Below the pieces are notes generated by a model. The model had not been told where the DNA came from and made no database searches. It saw only the letters and a list, made by a program, of their open reading frames with translations. The translations under genes and the position numbers were made by a program. From Arthrobacter sp. JZ12 (lineage in GTDB: Bacteria > Actinomycetota > Actinomycetes > Actinomycetales > Micrococcaceae): a stretch of DNA of 64,000 bases. Shown piece after piece: positions 52,448 to 61,191 of the stretch (the first letter of the stretch is position 1; every line of letters begins with the position of its first letter). The stretch is taken from positions 310,001 through 374,000 of the forward strand of contig NZ_CP045246.1 in the NCBI RefSeq assembly GCF_035189165.1. Reading direction: 5' to 3'.

Positions 52448-52503
52448 GGTTAGCGGTCATCGTTGGTGGTCACGGGTTAGTGGTCATCGGTTAGCGGTCA
52501 TCG
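52448..52503. repeat. 14-nt tandem repeat at nei stop codon
   Basis: On the minus strand: AACGATGACCGCTA, ACCGATGACCACTA, ACCCGTGACCACC, then AACGATGACCGCTA again. The first unit carries the TAA stop of nei, and the array fills the spacer to the next gene. Same unit length as the arrays at 960 and 8806. Confidence 0.8.
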
Positions 52504-53309
52504 TTCAGTGGCCGCGAACTGGCGGTCGCAGCAGGCTGGCAGTGCGGACAGTGATACAGCACCCGCTGTTCGAGCTCGTTGTCACCGAGCTCGCTGCGTA
52601 CAACCCGGGTGCCGCAGCGCAGGCAGCCGCGGTCGGTCCGCCCGTACACCCAGAGCGGGTCACGGAGCAGGGAACCTGTGGTCACCCGCGTCGAGCGGTC
52701 CTTGTTGACCTCGAGCAGCCGGTGCGCCAGTTCCACCATGCGCGGCAGGTTTTTCACCTCACCCACCGGAGTGAGCGGATGCTCGCCGGCGAGGAAGCAC
52801 AGTTCGCAACGGTATACGTTACCGATTCCCGCGAGGTTCCGCTGGTCAAGGAGCGCGAGCCCGATCGGCCGGGCGGGGTCGGAGCGGAGCCGCCGCAGGG
52901 CCTCCTCGGCGTCCCAGTCCGGCCCCAGCAGGTCCGGGCCGAGGTAGCCGACGGCGTCTTCCTCCTGGTTCTGCAGGATGACGCGGAGGAAACCGAGTTC
53001 GAATCCGACCACGGTGTGCGTGTCCGTTTCCAGGATGCAGCGGGCCTTGAACGCCGGGCGCCGCCACTTGGCCCCGCGCGCGTAGACGTGCCAGAGCCCC
53101 TCCATCTTGAGGTGCGAGTGGATGGTCCATTCGTCCTCGACCCGGATCAGGAGGTGCTTGCCGCGGGCCGCCACGTTACGGATGGTGCGACCCGTGAAGT
53201 CCACGGTGGCGAAGCGCGGCACGCGGATGTCGCAGCGGGTGAGGCGTTTGCCGTTCAGGGCCTTATCGAGGTCGCGGGCTGCGCGCCAGACTGTATCTCC
53301 CTCAGGCAC
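52491..53309 (-). CDS. nei: Formamidopyrimidine-DNA glycosylase/endonuclease VIII family (Nei)
   Basis: 272 residues from GTG 53309 (PEGDTVWRAARDLDKAL: catalytic Pro2 and Glu3 after removal of the initiator). RGKHLLIRVEDEWTIHSHLKMEGLWHVY, LLDQRNLAGIGNVYRCELCFLAGEHPLTPV (helix-2-turn-helix) and the C-terminal zinc finger DRGCLRCGTRVVRSELGDNELEQRVLYHCPHCQP are intact. It removes oxidised bases from DNA. It follows lhr, as in Mycobacterium tuberculosis (Rv3296-Rv3297). A long upstream open frame exists but the Pro-Glu start is decisive. Confidence 0.94.
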   Translation of the reverse strand: MPEGDTVWRAARDLDKALNGKRLTRCDIRVPRFATVDFTGRTIRNVAARGKHLLIRVEDEWTIHSHLKMEGLWHVYARGAKWRRPAFKARCILETDTHTVVGFELGFLRVILQNQEEDAVGYLGPDLLGPDWDAEEALRRLRSDPARPIGLALLDQRNLAGIGNVYRCELCFLAGEHPLTPVGEVKNLPRMVELAHRLLEVNKDRSTRVTTGSLLRDPLWVYGRTDRGCLRCGTRVVRSELGDNELEQRVLYHCPHCQPAATASSRPLNDDR

Positions 53310-53337
53310 GGATTCTATCTCCCTTAGGCACGGATCC
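53294..53337. repeat. 22-bp tandem duplication at lhr-nei junction
   Basis: Two copies, 53294-53315 and 53316-53337, differ at two positions. The copy next to lhr carries CGT GCC TAA, its stop; the other carries GTG CCT GAG GGA, the nei start. With one copy, lhr would read through to TGA inside the nei start (GTGCCTGA), so the duplication separated two formerly overlapping genes. Confidence 0.8.
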
Positions 53338-56300
53338 TCAGCCCCCGCGGCGTGCTGTAGAACCCGGCGGCCGCCAGGGCCTGGCCCGCGGGGGAGTCGA
53401 GGGCCGACTCTCCGTTGACCTTCTCTACCGCCATCTTGTCGGCCGCGCCTTGGCGGATCGCTGCCACCAGCGCTTCGGCCGCCGCGGTGAGCACTTCCGG
53501 ATCCTCCGAGTAGGTCAGCATGGTCTTCCCACCGCGCTCTACATAGAGCGCGAGCACCCCGTCGACGAGCACCACGAGTGCGCCGGCCTTGCGCCCGGGG
53601 CGGTGGCCGCCGTCGTGCTGGGGCCAGCTCAGGGCGGCGCCGAAGGGGTTGGCGGGATCGGTGGCGGCAAGCGCGACGGCGGTGGGCTTCTTCCCTGCGG
53701 CAGGTTCCGTCCGCGCCTCGCTGCTGAAGGAGCGCAACCGGTCCACGGTGGCGGGAACCGCGAACTGGGCGGCGCCCAGGTGCTCGATGAAGTACCCCCG
53801 ACGGCACCTGCCCATTTCCTCCAGCCGCGACAGCACCTTATACATGAGGCCGAATCCGCCGGGGATGCCTTCGCTTCCCACCGATCCGCGGGTGAGCACC
53901 CCATAGCGGTCCATCAGCAGTTCAGCGGTGGCGTGGGCCTGGACGGTGGTGTCGGGTTCGACGGTGGGAAGCAGCGACCACCGGCCGGCAACCTGCGGAG
54001 GTGTGCTTCGCTGGTAGCCGGATGCGCCGCCGTCGTTCGCTGCACCCAGGCCGGCGCTGCGCAGGCTACTGCCGGTCAGCGAGGGCGTCCGGCCGAGCCT
54101 GCCCAGGCGGGCTGTTCGTGCACGTGGGGTGGGAGTGCGCTGCTTGTGCGCGGTCTTGCCGCCGGACAGCAACGCCCGTACGGGAGTGAACGTGTCATTG
54201 CCGATCCGGCCTGCCCACACCAGTTCCCACAACGCCGCGGTCACAGCCGCATCGGCAGGCTGCTCATTGTTGGTCAGGCCCTGCACAAGCTGACGGAAGA
54301 AAAAGGCACCCCCGCCAGCCAGGAGTTCCAGGAGCTCCTGCTGAAGGGTGCTCGGCTCGAATTCCGGATCCGGGCGGAGGGTAAGCGGAGCGTTCTCGGC
54401 AAGATGCAGCGCGATCCAGCCGTCGTTGCCGGGCAGTGCTCCCGCTCCGGACCACACCACCTCGCCGGTGGCTGCGAGCTCATCGAGCATGGCCGGTGAG
54501 TAGTTGGCGACGCGCGAGCGAAGGATCAGCGGCTCCCACGCCGAAGCCGGGATCGGTACTCCGGACAGTTGGTCAATAACCGTGGCAACGCCGTCGAGCC
54601 CGCGGAGTCCGGACCCGACATGCTGCCACGAGGGAAGGAACCGGCCGTATGCGGCAGGGTCCACAGGCTCAACCTCGTGCCGCAGCGCTGCCAGCGAACG
54701 ACGCCGGAGCCTCCGCAGCACCTCGGCGTCGCACCACTCACTCAACCCGGGCGGACCCGCGGGCGCGCCCTCGGCCGGCCGGAACTCGCCTTCCACCACA
54801 CGGCCGTCCACTGCAAGCCGCTCAAGCGCGGTACCGACGACGGCGACGCCCAGTCCCAGCCTCGCCGCGGCTTCCGCGGCAGTGAAGGGGCCGTGGGTGC
54901 GGGCGTAGCGGCCGACCAGATCGCCCAACGGGTCAGGGACAGGTTCGATGAAGGCCAGGGGAACGCCCATCGGCAGGGGCACGCCCAAGGCGTCCCGCAG
55001 CCGTGCGGCGTCCTCAACCGCGGCGATGCGTTCCTCGCCGGCCACGTTGACGCGCAGGGCACGGTTCGCCTTCACGAGCGCGTCCACGAACTCGGGAGTG
55101 CTGTCCGGCTCCTCGGACCGTTCAGCGATCTCGGCAGGCGTGAGTGGACCGAGGAGCCTCAGCAGGTCAGCGACACCTTCAAACCCGCGTGCCTTGCGAT
55201 CCGGGGCGAGCCGCTGGAGTTCCCGCTCCGTGTCGGCAATGACGCCGGCGTCGAGCAGTTCCCGCAGTTCGGCCCGGCCTAGGAGCTCGTTGAGGAGGGT
55301 GGGATCGAGGGACAGGGCGGCGGCGCGGCGCTCGGCCAACGGCGAGTCGCCCTCGTAGAGGAAGGACGCGACGTAGCCGAAGAGCATGGTGCGGGCGAAC
55401 GGCGACGGCTGTGGAGTGGTGGTTTCCACGATGCGCAGTTCCCGGCGGTCGATCCGCCCGGCGATGTCCTTGAGCGCGGGCAGGTCGTAGACGTCCTGGA
55501 GGCACTCGCGGACGGTCTCCAGGATGATCGGGAACGTGGGGAACTTCCGCGCGACGTCCAACAGTTGAGCGGAGCGCTGCCGCTGCTGCCACAGGGGACT
55601 CCGTTTGGAAGGATTCTGCCGGGGCAGCAGCAGCGCCCGGGCCGCGCATTCACGGAAGCGGGAGGCGAAGAGCGCCGAGCCGCCAACCTGCGCCGTGACA
55701 ATCCCGTCCAGTTCCTCCGGATCGAACAGGAACAGCTCGGCTCCGGGCGGCTCGTCCTCCATCAGCGGCACGCGCAGAACAATGCCGTCGTCAGAGGCCA
55801 TCGCAGAGCCGTCCATGCCGTAGCGCTGCTCCAGCCGGGCTCCGACAGCCAGTGCCCATGGCGCGTGGACCGGCATGCCGAAGGGGCTGTGCAGGACCAC
55901 CCGCCAGTCGCCCAGCTCGTCATGGAACCGCTCAACCACCAGCACGCGGTCGCTGGGAACCACCTCGGTGGCCTGCTGCTGCTCGCGGAGATACGCGAGC
56001 AGGTTTCCAGCTGCCCACTCGTCCAGTCCGCTGGCGCGGCAACGGGAAGCGGCGTCGTCGTCTGTTGCGTTGGAGAGCTCACGCACGAAGCGGCCAAGCG
56101 CGCGGCCAAGCTCCACGGGACGGCCGAGGGAATCGCCCTTCCAGAACGGGAGCTTGCCGGGCTGCCCGAAAGCCGGAGAGACCAGCACGCGGTCGTGGGT
56201 GATGTCCTCGATACGCCAGCTGGTGGCGCCCAGGGCGAAGACGTCGCCCACGCGGGACTCGTAGACCATCTCCTCGTCGAGCTCACCGACCCGGCGGCCG

Positions 56301-57991
56301 CCGCGGGATCCTGCATCCTCAGAGCCCACCAGGTAGACCCCGAACAGCCCGCGATCCGGGATGGTGCCGCCCGAGGTGACCGCGAGCCGCTGGGCGCCGG
56401 GCCTGCCGGTGATGGTCCCTTCCACGCGGTCCCAGATGATGCGCGGACGCAATTCGGCGAATTCATCGGACGGGTAGCGCCCCGCGAGCAGGTCCAGCGT
56501 GGCCTCGTAGGCGGAGCGGGGGAGGGTGGCGAACGGTGCGGACTTGCGGACGACGTCGAACCACTCCTCCACATCGATGGTTCCGAGGGCGGCGGCTGCG
56601 ACGGTCTGCTGGGCAAGGATGTCCAGCGGGTTGGTGGGTATGTAGAGCGGCTCGATCTGCCCGGCAAGCATGCGCTCGACCGTTACGGCAGTGTTCACGA
56701 GGTCGCCGCGGTGCTTGGGGAACAGGACACCTTCGGAAACTTCGCCCACTTGATGCCCCGCACGGCCCACTCGCTGCAGGCCGCTGGCCACCGACTGTGG
56801 AGACTCGACCTGGATCACCAAATCCACGGCTCCCATGTCGATGCCCAGTTCCAGTGACGACGTCGCGACAACGCACTTGAGGCGCCCGGACTTCAGATCG
56901 TCCTCGATCAGGGCTCGCTGGTCCTTGGAAACCGAACCGTGGTGGGCCCGCGCCAGCAGCGGCTCGGCTCCCTCGGTCTGTCCTGCCTGCGCCATGACCT
57001 CGGCTGGGGTGCGTTTCGGCTCGCTGGACGGCGGAGCAGGCTGTCCGTCAGGGGAGCCCCAGAAGTCCGCGGCCTCCTGCCGCTCGGCGTGAATCTCGTT
57101 CAGCCGCGCGGTAAGGCGCTCGGCCAAACGCCGGGAGTTGGCAAAGACGATGGTGGACCGCTTGGTCTCGATGAGGTCGACAATTTTCTCCTCGACGTGC
57201 GGCCAGATGCTCGGCTGCACGGAGGGGCCGTCGTCGTCGGTGGAAGGAGCGCCGCCGAGCTCCGTCATGTCCTCCACAGGAACGGTGACGGTGAGGTCCC
57301 AGGACTTCTTCGACGGCGGGGCGACGATGTCCACGGGGGCGTCGCCGGCAAGGAAGCGAGCCACGGTTTCCCGGGGCTCAACCGTTGCCGAGAGACCGAT
57401 CCGCTGGGCCGGTTTTCCCAGCAGCGCATCCAGACGGGCAAGGGAGACCGCAAGGTGCGCACCGCGCTTGGTGCCGGCAACGGCGTGAACCTCATCCACA
57501 ATCACTGTGTCCACGTCCAGCAGCGTCTCCCGCGCACGGGAAGTGAGCATGAGGAACAGCGACTCGGGGGTGGTGATCAGGATGTCCGGTGGGCGGGTGA
57601 GCAGCGCGCGGCGCTCGGCCTGGGGAGTATCACCGGATCGCACGCCCACGGTGATCGACGGCGCCGGCAGGTCCAGCCGCTTGGCGGTCTGGGTGATGCC
57701 GATCAGCGGCGCCCGCAGGTTGCGCTCCACGTCCACGCCGAGGGCCTTCAGCGGCGATATGTACAGGACGCGGGTGGACCGCTTCCCCTCCACAGGCCGC
57801 GCGATGAAGCTGTCCAGTGCCCAGAGGAATGCAGCGAGGGTTTTGCCTGACCCGGTGGGGGCGACCACCAGGGCGTGCGACCCGGCAGAGACTGCGTTCC
57901 ACGCACCTTCCTGAGCTGACGTGGGTGCGGAGAAGGCGCCCTCAAACCACTGGCGGGTGGCGGGCGTGAACTTCTCCAGCACCGATGTCAT
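53324..57991 (-). CDS. lhr: Lhr-family ATP-dependent DNA helicase
   Basis: 1,555 residues, the length of full Lhr proteins. Motif I is LVVAPTGSGKTLAAF (about residue 40-55), motif II VIVDEVHAV (DEVH), motif III LSATVEPRETV, motif IV IVFANSRRLAERL, motif V VVATSSLELGIDMGAVDLVIQVESPQSVASGLQRVGRAGHQ. The Lhr core winged helix and beta-barrel follow, then the large C-terminal domain to residue 1555. Lhr translocates 3'-5' and unwinds RNA:DNA hybrids in DNA repair. The gene is paired with nei downstream. Confidence 0.96.
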   Translation of the reverse strand: MTSVLEKFTPATRQWFEGAFSAPTSAQEGAWNAVSAGSHALVVAPTGSGKTLAAFLWALDSFIARPVEGKRSTRVLYISPLKALGVDVERNLRAPLIGITQTAKRLDLPAPSITVGVRSGDTPQAERRALLTRPPDILITTPESLFLMLTSRARETLLDVDTVIVDEVHAVAGTKRGAHLAVSLARLDALLGKPAQRIGLSATVEPRETVARFLAGDAPVDIVAPPSKKSWDLTVTVPVEDMTELGGAPSTDDDGPSVQPSIWPHVEEKIVDLIETKRSTIVFANSRRLAERLTARLNEIHAERQEAADFWGSPDGQPAPPSSEPKRTPAEVMAQAGQTEGAEPLLARAHHGSVSKDQRALIEDDLKSGRLKCVVATSSLELGIDMGAVDLVIQVESPQSVASGLQRVGRAGHQVGEVSEGVLFPKHRGDLVNTAVTVERMLAGQIEPLYIPTNPLDILAQQTVAAAALGTIDVEEWFDVVRKSAPFATLPRSAYEATLDLLAGRYPSDEFAELRPRIIWDRVEGTITGRPGAQRLAVTSGGTIPDRGLFGVYLVGSEDAGSRGGRRVGELDEEMVYESRVGDVFALGATSWRIEDITHDRVLVSPAFGQPGKLPFWKGDSLGRPVELGRALGRFVRELSNATDDDAASRCRASGLDEWAAGNLLAYLREQQQATEVVPSDRVLVVERFHDELGDWRVVLHSPFGMPVHAPWALAVGARLEQRYGMDGSAMASDDGIVLRVPLMEDEPPGAELFLFDPEELDGIVTAQVGGSALFASRFRECAARALLLPRQNPSKRSPLWQQRQRSAQLLDVARKFPTFPIILETVRECLQDVYDLPALKDIAGRIDRRELRIVETTTPQPSPFARTMLFGYVASFLYEGDSPLAERRAAALSLDPTLLNELLGRAELRELLDAGVIADTERELQRLAPDRKARGFEGVADLLRLLGPLTPAEIAERSEEPDSTPEFVDALVKANRALRVNVAGEERIAAVEDAARLRDALGVPLPMGVPLAFIEPVPDPLGDLVGRYARTHGPFTAAEAAARLGLGVAVVGTALERLAVDGRVVEGEFRPAEGAPAGPPGLSEWCDAEVLRRLRRRSLAALRHEVEPVDPAAYGRFLPSWQHVGSGLRGLDGVATVIDQLSGVPIPASAWEPLILRSRVANYSPAMLDELAATGEVVWSGAGALPGNDGWIALHLAENAPLTLRPDPEFEPSTLQQELLELLAGGGAFFFRQLVQGLTNNEQPADAAVTAALWELVWAGRIGNDTFTPVRALLSGGKTAHKQRTPTPRARTARLGRLGRTPSLTGSSLRSAGLGAANDGGASGYQRSTPPQVAGRWSLLPTVEPDTTVQAHATAELLMDRYGVLTRGSVGSEGIPGGFGLMYKVLSRLEEMGRCRRGYFIEHLGAAQFAVPATVDRLRSFSSEARTEPAAGKKPTAVALAATDPANPFGAALSWPQHDGGHRPGRKAGALVVLVDGVLALYVERGGKTMLTYSEDPEVLTAAAEALVAAIRQGAADKMAVEKVNGESALDSPAGQALAAAGFYSTPRGLRIRA

Positions 57992-58101
57992 CGCTCAATC
58001 ATCTCCTACGACTCCGACATTCCGTCAGCCGCGATGGAGCCAAGGTTGGGGAATAGCGCGCGGACGCCGCAGGCGGCGCATGGCGCGAGCTACGGCGTGA
58101 G

Positions 58102-58812
58102 CTATGGCGCGAGCGGCCTGGTGGGAGCCACCGTCATGAGGACGATGCTCTCCGAAGCACAGGCGGTGCCGGTCTGGTCGACTACCAGGGAACCGGTGTC
58201 GTTCGGCGGATACACGCGCAGTCCCACGGTATCCGTGAGCTGGCAGTCGGCACCGTAGTTCTCGGCATTGGTCTGCTTGACCGGGGCAATCGCAGACTCG
58301 CCGGCGCCCAGCACCACCGGAGCGGAATCTCCCGGCTCGCGGTCGGCCGGCGCGCCGACCTGGTTTCCTGCGGCATCGACGTAGGAAACGCCCGGGTAGC
58401 CGGTGATCTCACACTCGGAGCCCGAGGTGTTGGTGAAGATGAGTTGCCGGTAAACGCTGCCGGCTGCGCCTCCGCCCATCTCGGTTTCAAGCACGGCACT
58501 GAGCATGTCGGCGGTGCAGATCCCGCTCTCCGCGGCGGGTTCGGTGGTGGCCTCGTCTGATCCGGCTGGAGCCGAGGGCGACGGCGACGGTGAGGGTTCG
58601 CCGGACTCTGCGGATTCAGTAGGTTCCGTCGACGGCGATTCCGATGCGTCCTCGGTGGGCTCCGCTTCGGCGGTGGCCGGGGCGGAAGTAGCCGACGCGG
58701 CGGGTGAGGGCTGATCCTCCGCCGGTTCGTTGGCGAAGCACCCTGTCAGGGTGAGCGTTCCAAGGACGACGGCGGCGCAGAGCACGCGGGAGCGGGTAAC
58801 ACGGGTGGTCAT
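58102..58812 (-). CDS. DUF4232 domain-containing lipoprotein
   Basis: 236 residues from ATG 58812 (GGTGGG four bases upstream). Signal peptide with lipobox LTLTGC, a long Ser/Pro/Glu/Thr-rich linker (residues about 28-98), then a DUF4232 beta domain: GSVYRQLIFTNTSGSECEITGYPGVSYVDAAGNQVGAPADREPGD and QLTDTVGLRVYPPNDTGS. Such proteins are anchored outside actinobacterial cells; their role is unknown. The linker resembles cell-wall-spanning linkers. Confidence 0.88.
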   Translation of the reverse strand: MTTRVTRSRVLCAAVVLGTLTLTGCFANEPAEDQPSPAASATSAPATAEAEPTEDASESPSTEPTESAESGEPSPSPSPSAPAGSDEATTEPAAESGICTADMLSAVLETEMGGGAAGSVYRQLIFTNTSGSECEITGYPGVSYVDAAGNQVGAPADREPGDSAPVVLGAGESAIAPVKQTNAENYGADCQLTDTVGLRVYPPNDTGSLVVDQTGTACASESIVLMTVAPTRPLAP

Positions 58813-58837
58813 GATTCCCACCCTGATAGGCAAGTAC

Positions 58838-58883
58838 CCCTGCGTCAATCAGGCTCACTGAGCGTGACCTGATTGACGCAGGG
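58838..58883. terminator. 16-bp perfect inverted repeat
   Basis: CCCTGCGTCAATCAGG (58838-58853) and CCTGATTGACGCAGGG (58868-58883) form a perfect stem; the 14-nt loop can add TCAC/GTGA pairs. It lies after the YcnI-type gene and before the DUF4232 gene on the minus strand. T-rich sequence follows only on the plus side (about 58900-58925). It may terminate transcription or bind a regulator. Confidence 0.6.
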
Positions 58884-58941
58884 AATACCGTTCCTTACGT
58901 AGTTTTTTTCCGGCTTTTTCCGGTTTCTTACGGGTGAGGAC

Positions 58942-59682
58942 CTACGCCTTCACCTTCCGGGTCCGCACCAGGGCGCTGACGCCGGCGAGAAGGCCCAGCA
59001 GGCCGGCACCGAGTCCCACGTACCCGGCCGTGGCGGAGGCGGAGGACTCGTTGCTGGCGGAGGCCGTTTCCAGGCTTGCCGTCTCAGCGGACACGCCCTC
59101 GCCCTCAGCTCCTTCTTCCTCGGCATGGCCTTCTCCGCCGTGCTCCTCAGCGCCGGTCAGGGTGACAGTCGGAGCCGGTGCTTCCAGGCTGTGCGGGTCC
59201 TGGCCCTCCTCGGGAATCTGCGCCCAATCGGTTTCGCCTTCCACACAGCTCTGCAGCGTCGGGAAGGCAATCGTCTCTCCCTCTGCGTTAGGCAACTGGA
59301 CGGACAGGTTGAACTGCTGGAGGTAGCCGTCTTCCAACGGAGTCTCCGGCGTGTAGACAATCTGGCCGATGCGCTCGGTCACGCTTGAGCCGTTATCCAG
59401 GGTGAGCGGCTCGTCGAGCGTCTCGACGACCTTCTCCACCTTCCAGCCGGGGACGACCTCGGGCTTGGCATCGACGATCTGCTCCGGCAGCGAGATCACA
59501 ATCTGGTCTGTGGGTGAACCTTCACAGGCGTGCGAGAACGACACCGTCAGCAGGGCAAAGGCGCCCGCGGCAGTCGTATCGGACTTGACGGTCACGTGGG
59601 CTGCGGCGCCGCTGAGTCCGAGGCCCATCAGGCCTGCGGTTGCGGCGGCAGCGGTCAGGGTACGGCGGATTGAAGTCTTCAT
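58942..59682 (-). CDS. YcnI-type copper-binding membrane protein (DUF1775)
   Basis: 246 residues from ATG 59682. Signal peptide ending AAA, mature N-terminus beginning HVTVKSDTTAAGAFALLTVSFSHACEGSPTDQIVISLPE, the DUF1775/YcnI pattern. The N-terminal His of the mature protein and an acidic residue (DQIVISLPE and VVPGWKVEKVVE) resemble the monohistidine copper brace described for B. subtilis YcnI. A His/Glu-rich linker (EEHGGEGHAEEEGAEGEG) precedes a C-terminal transmembrane helix (YVGLGAGLLGLLAGVSAL). It probably binds Cu outside the membrane. The next gene upstream encodes a membrane protein likely working with it. Confidence 0.9.
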   Translation of the reverse strand: MKTSIRRTLTAAAATAGLMGLGLSGAAAHVTVKSDTTAAGAFALLTVSFSHACEGSPTDQIVISLPEQIVDAKPEVVPGWKVEKVVETLDEPLTLDNGSSVTERIGQIVYTPETPLEDGYLQQFNLSVQLPNAEGETIAFPTLQSCVEGETDWAQIPEEGQDPHSLEAPAPTVTLTGAEEHGGEGHAEEEGAEGEGVSAETASLETASASNESSASATAGYVGLGAGLLGLLAGVSALVRTRKVKA

Positions 59683-59785
59683 TGTGTTACCTCTCAAAGG
59701 TGCTTTCATCGGATAGCTAGCGCTAACCAGCGATGACAAGCGAAATAGGGAAGATGCGTCGGAACGCGTGGCACAGGGCCGGGTA

Positions 59786-60388
59786 TCAGTGAGAGGAGAG
59801 GAGGGGTGGCCCGCGCAGCGGACTGACAGCCAGAAGGGGAGCGCTGTAGCGCCGGGTCGGCACCTCCGGCACCGGTGGCAGGTCGGCCACAGGAATCGTC
59901 GGCAGGATCCGGGGCAGCGCGGCGAGCGGGCGGAACCACTGCAGCGCCAGTTCGATCGCCGTCTCGCCGTAGTGGAGCATCAGTGCGGTAACGACGACGG
60001 CGGCCGCGTGCGCTGCCAGCATCATCGGACTGTCGAAGAGTGAGAAAGCGTGTGCGTGCTCCATCAGACCGACCGGTTGGCAGTGCACCTGTTGCGGGCC
60101 GAAGTGGCCGCGTGAGGTCGGAACGCATGCTGCCGCCGTCGTCGTCAGAGTTGTAAAGGCCTCGTGAAGCACCAGTTGGCCCAGTCCGAGGATGCCCAGC
60201 ACAGCGGCCAGCGAGAGCTTCTTCCGTGCGAGCACGGTGACGGCCAGCAGGGTGGAAACTGCCAGCGCGGCAAGGATGTGGAGTCCGGGAAGGGCTGCGC
60301 CCCCGGCCAGGTGCGCTCCGGCTGCGAGGAAGAAGACGACGGCGGCAGTAGCGGTGGAGCGCAGCATACGTGCGTGGGTGCCGGGCAC
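59786..60388 (-). CDS. Membrane protein accompanying YcnI
   Basis: 200 residues from GTG 60388, with AAGGAG seven bases upstream. Four hydrophobic helices: STATAAVVFFLAAGAHLAGGA, LPGLHILAALAVSTLLAVTVL, LSLAAVLGILGLGQLVLHEAFTTL and SPMMLAAHAAAVVVTALMLHYGE. His residues lie at helix ends (GLMEHAHAFSLFD, HEAF, LHYGE), which would suit metal binding. No recognised domain. A dyad TTTCTAC-TTCTC-GTAGAAA lies 23 bases upstream. Context suggests a copper-related operon with YcnI. Confidence 0.7.
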   Translation of the reverse strand: MPGTHARMLRSTATAAVVFFLAAGAHLAGGAALPGLHILAALAVSTLLAVTVLARKKLSLAAVLGILGLGQLVLHEAFTTLTTTAAACVPTSRGHFGPQQVHCQPVGLMEHAHAFSLFDSPMMLAAHAAAVVVTALMLHYGETAIELALQWFRPLAALPRILPTIPVADLPPVPEVPTRRYSAPLLAVSPLRGPPLLSSH

Positions 60389-60410
60389 TGTCCGTCTCCT
60401 TCCGCTTATG

Positions 60411-60429
60411 TTTCTACTTCTCGTAGAAA
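60411..60429 (-). promoter_or_regulatory. Inverted repeat upstream of copper gene pair
   Basis: TTTCTAC (60411-60417) and GTAGAAA (60423-60429) form a perfect 7-bp dyad around TTCTC, 23 bases upstream of the membrane-protein start. The CTAC-n5-GTAG core is a plausible repressor site; I cannot assign the regulator. Confidence 0.5.
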
Positions 60430-60485
60430 ATTTGCCGCGTTCCTACTGTATTCGCTGCAGACGGCCGCTTGGCTCGCTGCTCGTT

Positions 60486-60953
60486 TTACTCGTGATGATA
60501 GGAACGCCGCCCTGTGATTTCCTGAGACCGATACAGCTGTTCAGCGAGGATCAGGCGGACAAGCTGGTGAGGAAACACCAGCGGCGAGAGCGACCACACG
60601 AAGTCGGCACGCTGGTGGACGTCCCGGTTCACCCCGTAGGCACCACCGATGATCAACGTCACGTTCCGGGAGTTGTTGAGAGGCTGCTGGAGACGGGCCG
60701 CAAGCGAGGGGGAGTCAATGGCCTTACCCCGCTCATCAAGGAGGATGACGTAGTCGTGTGCGTTCTTGCCTCCGAGCCGTTCAAGCAGCCGTGCGGACTC
60801 CTCGTCTCGCGCGGCGTCGCCTTCTCGGGAGGAATGCGGAATGAGCTGCCAGGAAAGGTCGAACGGCTTCTTGAGCCGCTTCTCATACCGGGCGATGCCC
60901 TCGGCCACCCACGACTCATGTTTCCGGCCGACGGCCAGTGCACGCAATGCCAT
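60486..60953 (-). CDS. rlmH: 23S rRNA (pseudouridine(1915)-N3)-methyltransferase RlmH
   Basis: 155-residue SPOUT methyltransferase. MALRALAVGRKHESWVAEGIARYEKRL start, VILLDERGKAIDSPSLAARL, LIIGGAYGVNRDVHQRADFVWSLSPLVFPHQLVRLILAEQLYRSQEITGRRSYHHE end; the HQLVRLxLxEQLYRxxxIxxxxxYHHE terminus is diagnostic. It methylates pseudouridine 1915 in helix 69 of 23S rRNA. It is followed by the tRNA-Ser region on the same strand. Confidence 0.96.
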   Translation of the reverse strand: MALRALAVGRKHESWVAEGIARYEKRLKKPFDLSWQLIPHSSREGDAARDEESARLLERLGGKNAHDYVILLDERGKAIDSPSLAARLQQPLNNSRNVTLIIGGAYGVNRDVHQRADFVWSLSPLVFPHQLVRLILAEQLYRSQEITGRRSYHHE

Positions 60954-61004
60954 ATCTACAACGCTCTTACTGATTCATCGACGCAAGCCGCATCGCGGCA
61001 AGAC

Positions 61005-61047
61005 GAAGGCCCCCGCCCCACGAAGATTCGGGGATGCAGGGGCCTTC
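61005..61047 (-). terminator. Hairpin after tRNA-Ser gene
   Basis: GAAGGCCCC (61005-61013) pairs with GGGGCCTTC (61039-61047), with extra CCCC/GGGG pairs inside. It lies four bases past the 3' end of the minus-strand tRNA gene, the position expected for its terminator. Confidence 0.65.
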
Positions 61048-61050
61048 CGT

Positions 61051-61140
61051 TGGCGGTGACGGTGGGATTTGAACCCACGTTGGCTGTTACACCAAACAAC
61101 ATTTCGAGTGTTGCACCTTCGGCCGCTCGGACACGTCACC
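61051..61140 (-). tRNA. tRNA-Ser (anticodon CGA)
   Basis: 90 bases including an encoded CCA. Acceptor GGTGACG (61134-61140) pairs with CGTCACC; anticodon stem CAACA/TGTTG encloses CTCGAAA with anticodon CGA; T-arm GTGGGTTCAAATCCCAC is canonical; a long variable arm (TTTGGTGTAACAGCCAAC region) marks it as a class II serine tRNA. It reads UCG codons. Confidence 0.95.
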
Positions 61141-61191
61141 AACGCTGATACTTTACCGGCTGAGGTGCTCTCCACCCAAAAATGGGCTCGG

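Noticed and set aside
52491-53807. Longer version of nei starting upstream in lhr
   Set aside because: The glycosylase needs Pro2-Glu3 at its N-terminus, given by GTG 53309 (PEGDTVW); the extension is the lhr gene in another frame.
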